Below are positions 7,394-12,848 of a stretch of DNA of 12,848 bases, one piece after another (position 1 is the stretch's first letter; every line of letters starts with the position of its first letter). The notes below the pieces were generated by a model, which saw nothing but the letters and a program-made list of their open reading frames with translations, was not told where the DNA came from and searched no databases. This DNA is from Planctomycetia bacterium (GTDB taxonomy: Bacteria > Planctomycetota > Planctomycetia > Gemmatales > Gemmataceae), in the NCBI GenBank assembly GCA_025356615.1, contig JANXSH010000601.1, positions 1 to 12,848 on the forward strand, in the 5' to 3' direction. The translations under genes were made by a program, and so were the position numbers.

Positions 7394-8434
7394 ATGGACG
7401 ACCGCAAGCGACACGTCGGGTTGTTCGTTTCCCTCGGCTTCGCCATCGCGCTCGCCGGGTGCGTGACGATGGGCCGACCCTTGCCGGAAACGCGCGCACG
7501 CACCGTACCGGATCGTGCCAGACTCCTGGCCACGAGGGGCGAGGTGCCCCTCGTTCCCGTGCCCCCGCCGCCCTATGGTCGGCCCGAAGATGGCAACCCC
7601 GCGAGTCTGGGTAAACCTCTCGCGGAGACAGCAGCCAAGGAGAAGCCCGTCGAGGCAACGCCCGTTTCGGCGAAGGCCGAGCCCAAGGCCGTGCCGGCCA
7701 AACCCGTCTCGGCAGCAGGTGCAACGCTCCCCGCCATGACGGCCCGGCTGCTCGTCGCGAACGCCCAGAAGAGATACGTCGGCATCGACTCCTATATCGT
7801 GCGTCTCACACGCCGCGAAGTGGTCAACGACAAGCCCAGCCCCGAAGAGGTCATGCTCTTCAAGTTCCGCAAGCAGCCCTGGAGCGTCTACTTCAAGTGG
7901 CTGAGTAAGGAAGGACTGGGGCGCGAGGTGGTCTTCGTCCGCGGGCGCTACGAAGGGAAGCTCCACACCCTACTCGCGGCGGGGGATGTCCCGTTCGTCC
8001 CCGCAGGCCGGCGCATGTCGCTCGCCCCCGACAACATCCTCGTCCGCTCGGCCACCCGACATCCGGTCACCGAAGCGGGTATCGGTGCCTGCATCGAACG
8101 GCTCGGCGTCGTCCTCTCGGCGATGGAGCGCGGCGACCGCAAGTCCGGCGCGATCCAACTCATCGGGCCGATCGAACGGGCGGAGTACGACCGGCCCGTC
8201 TATGGTCTCGAACACGTCCTACAGCCAGGGCTTGATCCGTCACTGCCTCGGGGGGGACGCCGACTCTATTTCTTCCACCCCGAGAATCAACTGCCGACCC
8301 TCATCGTCGCCAAGAACGAGCGGGGGCAGGAGGTCGAATACTATTTCCACGACCGCCTCTTGTCGAACGTAAAGCTCGACGAGGACGATTTCGACCCGGA
8401 TCGCCTCTGGGCCAAGCCCAAGGCCAAACCTTGA
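7394..8434 (+). CDS. DUF1571-family lipoprotein
   Basis: The protein has 346 residues. The ATG at 7394 follows a strong GGAGGAG (7381-7387) at 6-base spacing. The N-terminus is a lipoprotein signal: basic start, hydrophobic stretch 8-21 and lipobox LAGC with Cys23 as the modified residue. Residues ~50-112 form a Pro/Ala/Lys-rich linker that would hold the domain away from the membrane. Residues ~115-345 match my recollection of planctomycete DUF1571 proteins: ANAQKRYVGIDSYIVRLTRRE, then FKFRKQPWSVYFKWL, GREVVFVRGRYEGKL, and a C-terminal LIVAKNERGQEVEYYFHDRL. The alternating strands suggest a curved LolA/LppX-like sheet, so lipid or lipoprotein handling in the periplasm is a plausible guess, not a demonstrated function. 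It diverges from the methyltransferase across a 265-bp gap in which I see no other gene. A 13-bp inverted repeat follows at 8469-8532. Confidence 0.9.
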   Translation: MDDRKRHVGLFVSLGFAIALAGCVTMGRPLPETRARTVPDRARLLATRGEVPLVPVPPPPYGRPEDGNPASLGKPLAETAAKEKPVEATPVSAKAEPKAVPAKPVSAAGATLPAMTARLLVANAQKRYVGIDSYIVRLTRREVVNDKPSPEEVMLFKFRKQPWSVYFKWLSKEGLGREVVFVRGRYEGKLHTLLAAGDVPFVPAGRRMSLAPDNILVRSATRHPVTEAGIGACIERLGVVLSAMERGDRKSGAIQLIGPIERAEYDRPVYGLEHVLQPGLDPSLPRGGRRLYFFHPENQLPTLIVAKNERGQEVEYYFHDRLLSNVKLDEDDFDPDRLWAKPKAKP

Positions 8435-8468
8435 GGCCAATGAATCGAGGTCTGTCACATTGACAGCG

Positions 8469-8532
8469 ATCGGGAGCGAATCCGGCAGGACGGCACCTTG
8501 TCTGGAGAAGAATGGTTGCATTCGTTCCCGAT
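8469..8532. repeat. Inverted repeat downstream of the DUF1571 gene
   Basis: The arm atcgggagcgaat (8469-8481) pairs with attcgttcccgat (8520-8532) over 13 bp with a single G-T wobble, across 38 bases. It begins 35 bases after the lipoprotein stop and lies 110 bases before the response-regulator start. It could be part of a terminator or a binding site for a dimeric regulator. A weak promoter-like pair (TTGCAT 8516-8521, TGTGAT 8539-8544, 17-base spacer) overlaps its right arm, which would suit an operator. Confidence 0.4.
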
Positions 8533-8562
8533 TCATGGTGTGATGGAGTAATGAGTTAGTCA

Positions 8563-8593
8563 TATTCCGCCCTTCGGAGCGATTCGCGGAATA
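8563..8593 (+). promoter_or_regulatory. Hairpin in the leader of the response-regulator gene
   Basis: The perfect 8-bp arms tattccgc (8563-8570) and gcggaata (8586-8593) enclose 15 bases, 50 bases upstream of the response-regulator ATG. It could be an operator half-site pair or a leader RNA hairpin. There is no T tract, so termination is unlikely. Confidence 0.3.
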
Positions 8594-8642
8594 CGATTTG
8601 CTCAAACTCTCTCGACTTCGAACAGGGTACAGGTGCGCGGAG

Positions 8643-9041
8643 ATGAACGCCACAGCAGACTCGAAACACTTCTCGATCTTGATTGCGGACGACGACCGCA
8701 ATAGTCGAGATGCGCTGCGTGATATCATCCAACCGGAAGGATTCCAGACGATCGTCGCCTCCTCGGGCGAGGAGGCCATCGACATCGTCCGAGGCGTGAC
8801 GATCCATCTCGTCTTGCTCGACATGCACATGCCGACCCTCACGGGTCTGGAAACGCTCCAGGTCGTCCGCCAGATCAACGCCCAGCTCCCCGCCATCCTC
8901 GTGACCGGAGACCCCTCCGATCGGCTGGTCCGCGACGCGATCCGGGCACAATTCTTCAGCGTCCTCCCCAAGCCGGTCAGCAAGGGACTGCTCCTGTACA
9001 CGGTCCTCAAGGCTTTGGCCCGGTTCTACGGGCTTGCCTGA
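8643..9041 (+). CDS. Stand-alone receiver-domain response regulator
   Basis: The protein has 132 residues and consists almost only of a CheY-like receiver domain. The ATG at 8643 is preferred over an in-frame TTG 45 bases upstream because the receiver fold begins ten residues in; the ribosome-binding site (AGG about 9 bases upstream) is weak. All phosphorylation residues are present: the acidic pair Asp16/Asp17 in LIADDD, the phospho-acceptor Asp60 in LLLDMHMP, Thr88 in LVTGD and Lys110 in LPKPVS. No output domain follows, so it would act by protein contact, as CheY, SpoOF-like phosphorelay proteins or single-domain regulators of enzymes do. No histidine kinase or chemotaxis gene is within the window, so its partner is unknown. 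It lies between the DUF1571 lipoprotein and the caspase-like/S41 gene with gaps of 208 and 321 bp, so it is probably transcribed alone. Confidence 0.92.
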   Translation: MNATADSKHFSILIADDDRNSRDALRDIIQPEGFQTIVASSGEEAIDIVRGVTIHLVLLDMHMPTLTGLETLQVVRQINAQLPAILVTGDPSDRLVRDAIRAQFFSVLPKPVSKGLLLYTVLKALARFYGLA

Positions 9042-9070
9042 TACCTAATCCCAGAGATGTGTCCGTTTCG

Positions 9071-9108
9071 GCCCCTCACTCCTGTACAAGGCGACAGGGC
9101 GAAGGGGC
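9071..9108 (+). terminator. Imperfect hairpin after the response-regulator gene
   Basis: The arms 9071-9085 (gcccctcactcctgt) and 9094-9108 (acagggcgaaggggc) pair at 11 of 15 positions with an internal bulge and an 8-base loop. It begins 30 bases after the response-regulator stop. There is no following T tract, so the call as terminator rests on position and structure only. Confidence 0.35.
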
Positions 9109-9168
9109 GAGGTCTGCGCATTGCCGCCGGGGGTTTGTAACGATTCTGACGGTTCTGCGGGAACCGAC

Positions 9169-9198
9169 TTGACGTGAATCCAGCCGAAAGGGCAGAAT
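9169..9198 (+). promoter_or_regulatory. Putative sigma-70-type promoter of the caspase-like/S41 gene
   Basis: TTGACG (9169-9174, five of six -35 consensus bases) is followed after 18 bases by CAGAAT (9193-9198, four of six -10 bases). A perfect 6-bp inverted repeat at 9150-9166 lies directly upstream and could be a regulator site. The start codon is 165 bases further on. Confidence 0.35.
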
Positions 9199-9362
9199 GG
9201 GTAGATGGGATGAATGCCGAGGCGCGCCGATCGACTACCCCGCACGGTCACTCGCTCGCGCCGGTTGATTCACCCCCAGGTGACATTCGGGCGACTTGTT
9301 CGACGAGACAGGTGTCTACCTGGCCGCAAAAGGACCCGGATCGAAGCAAAGGACCGAAATCC

Positions 9363-11978
9363 ATGACCAAGACGCTGTTGAGTTGTCTGCTCGCTGGTGT
9401 TCTCATCACCCTGGCCGTGAATCAGCCGGGGCGAGCCGACGCCCCGAAAGCTGTGGCGGGGCAGCCGCAGACGTATGTCATCCTCGTCGGCATCAGTGAA
9501 TACGCCGACAAGAAGATCAAACCCCGCCCTATGGCCGAGAAGGATATCGCCGCGCTGCATCAGCTCTTCGCCGACAAGGCCCACCTGGGCGTCGAGCCGA
9601 AGAACGTCACCCTCCTCGTCGGGGATCCCAAGGGTGAACTCGCCAAGAAGGCGACCAAGGCCAACTTCCTCGACGCCCTGAAAAAGGTCGCCGACGTGGC
9701 TCGGCCTGATGACCTCGTCCTCGTGGCGTTCATAGGCCAGGGGGGGCCGCTCGGCACCTCCGGCGAGCGCCGGTGCTACTTCATGGCCGACTCCACGGTC
9801 GCGGGCCGAGACAAGGACGCGGTCGCCACGGAGGAGATCGAGGACGCGCTGAAGAAGTTGAAGCCGAAGCACCTGACGGCCTTCATCGACGTGAACTTCA
9901 AGGGCTTCGAGATCGACAAGGCCACCCCAGAGCCGACCTTCGCCAAGGCCCCGTACAAGGAGTTCCTCGGCGACGACGGCAGCGACGATCACCTGTCGAA
10001 GCCCGGCCGAGTGGCCTTCCTCGCGACATCGGGCTTGACCCCCTCGCTCGACCTGAAGGACCACGGCATCTTCACCAAGGTCCTCCTCGAGGCGCTGGGC
10101 GGTAAGGCCGACACCGACGGCTACGAGCCGGACGGCCTCGTGACCGTCGATGAGGTGGCGACCTACCTCGCCAAACGCCTGCCCGCGCTGGCGCGAGAAG
10201 AGGGCAAGACGGAGAAGGAAAAAGAACAGGACGCCTTCACCATCGCTGGCCTCTCGTCGCGCTATGTCTTGACGAAGAACCCCGTCGCCGCCGAGAAAGC
10301 GCGGAAGCGCCTCGCCAAGTTCGGCGTACTCGTCGATGACAAGAAACTGACCGACGCCGCCCTGATCGAGGAAGGCCGAGACTACCTGACGCGCATGCCG
10401 ATCTTGAAGAAGCGCCAGGAGGTCCGCAAGGTCTACCAGGACTTCGTCGATGGCAAAGTGACCGCGAAGGGACTCGAAGAGAAGCGCGACACGCTCATCG
10501 CCGAGATGAAACTCAAGCGATCGGAGGCGAACGAGTTCGCGAGCAAGATCCTCGAAGTGACCGAGCTGATGAAGAAGAAGTACGTCAAGGAAGTAAATGT
10601 GGGCAAGATGGTCGGCTGGGCCATCACCGAACTGTATCGCTCCGTCGAGGAGAAGGTTCCCTCCGAGATCGAGGCCCAACTCAAGGACATCCAGAACCTC
10701 AGCGCCGAAAAGCTGGGCACCCTCCTGAGCGAGGCACGCATCGCCCTCGGCAAGCGAGAAGACCTCGACAACCTGAAGGATCTTACCTTCACCCTGTCGC
10801 GCATGCTCCACAAGCTCGACGCCCACACCAACTACATCGACCCCGAGTCGAGGGATCGGTTCAACCAGGAGGTGCAGGGCAACTTCACGGGCATCGGCAT
10901 CCAGATCCGCAAGGACGCCGCCAGCGACGAGTTACTCGTCGTCACCCCGATCAAGGGTAGCCCCGCTTATCTGAAGGGCATCCAGGCGGGCGACATCATC
11001 ACCGAAGTGATCCGCGACGTGGACAGCAAGGGCGAGGCGTTGCCGAAGACCGAGACGACACCGACCAAGGGCATGTCCACCAACAAGGCAGTCAAGCTGA
11101 TCCTCGGCCAGAAAGGCACGAACGTCAAGCTCATGATCCGCCGCGAGCTGAAGGAGCCTTTCGAGGTGGAAATCACGCGCGGGCGGGTCGAGGTCGAATC
11201 GATCCTCGGCTTCAAGCGCAAGGACGACGCCGGGTGGAACTTCATGGTCGATCCCAAGAGCAAGATCGGCTACATCCGCATGTCGAGCTTCGCGAGGAAC
11301 ACCTTCAAGGACCTCCAGATCGCCATGAACGACCTGATGAAACAGGGCGTCAAGGGTCTGGTCTTCGACCTGCGATTCAACCCAGGCGGTCTCCTCGACA
11401 TCGCGATCGACGTGACCGACCTCTATGTGGACGACGGCCTGATCGTGAGCATCCGCCAGCGCCCGCCCGCGAAGGAAATCTTCTACTCCGGCAAGAGCAA
11501 CGGCTCGCTGTTGGACTTCCCGATGGTGTGCCTGGTCAACGGGTACAGCGCTTCGGGCAGCGAGATCGTCTCGGCCGCCCTCCAGGACCACGGCCGGGCG
11601 AAGATCATGGGCGAGCGGTCCTACGGCAAGGGCAGCGTCCAGAACATCGTCGATCTCGATGTCATCGACCCGAAGACCGGGACGACGAGGACGGCAGAGA
11701 TCAAGTACACGACGGCCACGTTCTGGCGTCCGAACAAGAAGAACCTCAATAAGGCGAGCACGCCCGGCAAGGACGACGACGAGTGGGGCGTGACCCCGGA
11801 CAAGGTCATCAAGCTGACGAGCAAGGAGCGCCGGGATCTCGAGGAGCATTTGCGCAACAGCGAGACGATCATGCCCAAGGGCAAGTCCAAGACGAAGCCG
11901 TTCGAGGACCGCCAGCTCGAGGCGGCCCTGGAATACCTCCGCGGCCAGATCAAGATGGCGAGCCGCGCTGCGAAGTGA
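9363..11978 (+). CDS. Secreted fusion of a degenerate caspase-like (C14) domain and an S41 C-terminal processing peptidase
   Basis: The protein has 871 residues. The ATG at 9363 has AAAGGA 9 bases upstream and opens a signal peptide (1-25, cleavage near GRA/D), so the protein is exported. Residues ~36-300 form a caspase-like domain: YVILVGISEYAD, DDLVLVAFIGQGGPLG (117-131), FIDVNFKG (174-181) and GIFTKVLLEAL (235-245). At the dyad positions His is replaced by Gln126 and Cys by Asn178, so protease activity of this domain is unlikely. Residues ~301-395 are a charged helical linker. The Ctp N-terminal helices (to LDAHTNYIDPE, 485-495), a PDZ domain (~505-605, with the FTGIGIQI loop) and the S41 core follow. 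The S41 catalytic residues are intact: Ser731 in SASGSEI, Lys756 in YGKGSVQ and Gln760, with Asp742 in QDHGR. Typical CtpA/Prc enzymes cleave C-terminal tails of envelope proteins. It is transcribed alone. Confidence 0.93.
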   Translation: MTKTLLSCLLAGVLITLAVNQPGRADAPKAVAGQPQTYVILVGISEYADKKIKPRPMAEKDIAALHQLFADKAHLGVEPKNVTLLVGDPKGELAKKATKANFLDALKKVADVARPDDLVLVAFIGQGGPLGTSGERRCYFMADSTVAGRDKDAVATEEIEDALKKLKPKHLTAFIDVNFKGFEIDKATPEPTFAKAPYKEFLGDDGSDDHLSKPGRVAFLATSGLTPSLDLKDHGIFTKVLLEALGGKADTDGYEPDGLVTVDEVATYLAKRLPALAREEGKTEKEKEQDAFTIAGLSSRYVLTKNPVAAEKARKRLAKFGVLVDDKKLTDAALIEEGRDYLTRMPILKKRQEVRKVYQDFVDGKVTAKGLEEKRDTLIAEMKLKRSEANEFASKILEVTELMKKKYVKEVNVGKMVGWAITELYRSVEEKVPSEIEAQLKDIQNLSAEKLGTLLSEARIALGKREDLDNLKDLTFTLSRMLHKLDAHTNYIDPESRDRFNQEVQGNFTGIGIQIRKDAASDELLVVTPIKGSPAYLKGIQAGDIITEVIRDVDSKGEALPKTETTPTKGMSTNKAVKLILGQKGTNVKLMIRRELKEPFEVEITRGRVEVESILGFKRKDDAGWNFMVDPKSKIGYIRMSSFARNTFKDLQIAMNDLMKQGVKGLVFDLRFNPGGLLDIAIDVTDLYVDDGLIVSIRQRPPAKEIFYSGKSNGSLLDFPMVCLVNGYSASGSEIVSAALQDHGRAKIMGERSYGKGSVQNIVDLDVIDPKTGTTRTAEIKYTTATFWRPNKKNLNKASTPGKDDDEWGVTPDKVIKLTSKERRDLEEHLRNSETIMPKGKSKTKPFEDRQLEAALEYLRGQIKMASRAAK

Positions 11979-12001
11979 GTCGTCTTTTGCATAGACGAGA
12001 C

Positions 12002-12033
12002 ACGCCGCCGGGGAGACGATTCCCCGTCGGCGT
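12002..12033 (+). terminator. Intrinsic-terminator-like hairpin after the caspase-like/S41 gene
   Basis: The arms acgccgccgggga (12002-12014) and tccccgtcggcgt (12021-12033) pair at 12 of 13 positions around a 6-base loop, starting 24 bases after the stop codon. A moderately T-rich run (tcgtgttcctcc) follows. This is the best terminator candidate in the window, though the T tract is weak, as is common in GC-rich genomes. Confidence 0.6.
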
Positions 12034-12254
12034 TCGTGTTCCTCCGAGTAAGAGGACGCCACAACCCCTGCCATCACAAGCGAATGCAGCACCTCCCCCT
12101 CCCAGGGGGGATATAGGATTTTACTCGACGCGGACGGTCGTGGGTGCTACCCTGGCTGTAGGAGTGGCCGTCCCTTTGGAAGGGGCTAGCATGATGGAGT
12201 CCGAATGACTGGGCTGGGTCGCGCGGCCGGACGGGATCTCGAAGGAGGTGGCTG
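12034..12254. other. Intergenic region upstream of the last lipoprotein gene
   Basis: The region has no supported gene. It holds a small perfect hairpin at 12095-12109 (ccccct/aggggg around ccc) followed by an AT-richer stretch (atataggatttta) where a promoter for the downstream gene could lie. I could not assign clear -35 and -10 boxes. Confidence 0.4.
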
Positions 12255-12848
12255 ATGAACGTGACATCGACGGTGCGATTGGGGCTGGCCGGCCTGGCGT
12301 GCGGCCTGGCGGCGCTCGTGGGGTGCAACCCGCCGCCAGAGGACGCGGACGACCCGGAGCCACCAGGGGCGGTCGTGGACCGGGACGATTTCATCCCCTC
12401 GGGCAAGTACGGGCGTCACGAGGATCCGATGGTAGGCGTCCTACAGCTCGACGTGCGTGCCATCAAGGCCAATGATCATAGTTACGGACCGGACGACATG
12501 CTGGGTTTCTCGACGGGCGGCATGAGTTATCGTTCGGTCTATGCGCATGACGGGGATGACAAAGCCTTCAGGACGGCGAATGCCGCCGACGCCAAGCGCT
12601 GGGGCATCACCGTGCCCTACGCCCTTGTCGAGGCGGAGGCCCATCGCGGGTTCACCTTCCACGACGGCGAAGGATTCGTGGCGAAGAAGATGAAGCGGCT
12701 CGACGGCACCGCCGACTACCCGCTCGACCTGCCGAGCGTGGTGTCCCGCCTGCGCGATCGCTACCAGGGACACATCGAGGTCCGGCGGAAGAAGACCGAC
12801 TCCGAGATGGAGGCGGTGAAGAAGGAGGTGCTGAAGGGCCGCGCGGTC
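12255..12848 (+). CDS. Putative lipoprotein of unknown function, 3' truncated by the window
   Basis: An open frame of 198 codons runs from ATG 12255 to the right edge without a stop. A near-perfect Shine-Dalgarno AAGGAGGTG (12242-12250) stands 4 bases before the start. The N-terminus is a lipoprotein signal: Arg8, hydrophobic 9-22 and lipobox LVGC with Cys24 as the lipidation site. A short Pro/Asp/Glu-rich linker follows (CNPPPEDADDPEPPGA). The rest is a soluble, charged region with no motif I recognise. Notable pieces are a Gly/Ser/Tyr-rich segment (LGFSTGGMSYRSVYAHDGDD), WGITVPYALVEAEAHRGFTFHDGEGF and a Lys/Glu-rich helix near the edge (KKTDSEMEAVKKEV). It probably sits on the inner or outer membrane facing the periplasm. 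The function cannot be assigned from this part. Confidence 0.85.
   Translation, partial: MNVTSTVRLGLAGLACGLAALVGCNPPPEDADDPEPPGAVVDRDDFIPSGKYGRHEDPMVGVLQLDVRAIKANDHSYGPDDMLGFSTGGMSYRSVYAHDGDDKAFRTANAADAKRWGITVPYALVEAEAHRGFTFHDGEGFVAKKMKRLDGTADYPLDLPSVVSRLRDRYQGHIEVRRKKTDSEMEAVKKEVLKGRAV

Larger units (their letters stand above)
9042..9362. other. Intergenic region upstream of the caspase-like/S41 gene, without a supported gene
   Basis: An open frame runs through 9174-9362 into the downstream gene, but that part has no signal peptide or good ribosome-binding site and I treat it as leader. The gap holds an imperfect hairpin at 9071-9108, a perfect 6-bp hairpin at 9150-9166 (cggttc/gaaccg) and a promoter-like pair at 9169-9198. 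A long leader of about 150 bases would remain between that promoter and the start codon. Confidence 0.55.

Noticed and set aside
7129..7533. An upstream extension of the methyltransferase that would make it 463 residues.
   Set aside because: It would overlap the divergent lipoprotein start. The internal ATG at 7128 has AGGAG at ideal spacing, and the added residues look like translated promoter DNA.
6289..7614. A long + strand open frame antisense to the methyltransferase and running into the DUF1571 gene.
   Set aside because: The opposite strand has clear methyltransferase motifs and a strong ribosome-binding site, and this frame overlaps two real genes in a wrong phase.
9174..9362. An upstream extension of the caspase-like/S41 protein by 63 residues.
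   Set aside because: It would bury the signal peptide inside the chain, and the putative -10 box lies within it.
9480..10260. A possible caspase-based defence or cell-death effector.
   Set aside because: The protein has an export signal, its caspase dyad is lost, and no sensor, toxin or defence partner gene is beside it, so an abortive-infection role is not supported.
9270..10826. A - strand open frame of 518 codons antisense to the caspase-like region.
   Set aside because: The + strand encodes recognisable domains with a signal peptide. The antisense product is of low complexity and has no motif.

Overview
The window is GC-rich DNA that looks like a planctomycete chromosome, most likely from the Gemmataceae or a close relative. 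The evidence is a DUF1571-type lipoprotein, a secreted protein joining a caspase-like domain to a C-terminal processing peptidase, a very large membrane protein placed after a gene whose product ends in a single membrane anchor (the usual planctomycete BatA/glutamine-amidotransferase + DUF4175-like neighbourhood), and a tRNA-Glu without an encoded CCA end. Assignment to the phylum is inference from gene content; no rRNA or universal marker is present.

Layout. 1-647 (+): the 3' end of a membrane-anchored protein. 653-748: a compact palindromic repeat element. 795-4235 (+): an 1146-residue, three-helix membrane protein with a long extracytoplasmic part and a coiled-coil tail; it contains an internal duplication. 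4236-4461: a convergent intergenic gap with a perfect 14-bp hairpin. 4462-5538 (-): a secreted six-bladed NHL propeller. 5539-5946: a gap of about 400 bp with a palindrome, a short tandem direct repeat and a long imperfect inverted repeat. 5947-6019 (-): tRNA-Glu(CTC) behind a near-consensus promoter. 6142-7128 (-): a class I SAM-dependent methyltransferase. 7394-8434 (+): a DUF1571 lipoprotein, divergent from the methyltransferase. 8643-9041 (+): a stand-alone receiver-domain response regulator. 9363-11978 (+): the caspase-like/S41 peptidase fusion, followed by an intrinsic-terminator-like hairpin. 12255 to the window end (+): the 5' part of an unrecognised lipoprotein.

How the genes relate. 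Only the first two genes look like parts of one operon. The rest are single-gene units separated by 120-410 bp gaps with hairpins, which is usual in planctomycetes. Most of the products are exported or membrane-bound (two lipoproteins, a secreted propeller, a periplasmic protease, two membrane-anchored proteins), so the region is rich in cell-envelope functions, but the sequence does not show that they form one pathway.

The most interesting item is the 9363-11978 protein. Both residues of the caspase His-Cys dyad are replaced (Gln126, Asn178), while the Ser-Lys-Gln catalytic residues of the fused S41 peptidase are intact. This suggests a pseudo-caspase used as a binding or regulatory module on a periplasmic protease. 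I see no CRISPR array, insertion sequence, phage gene or known defence cassette.
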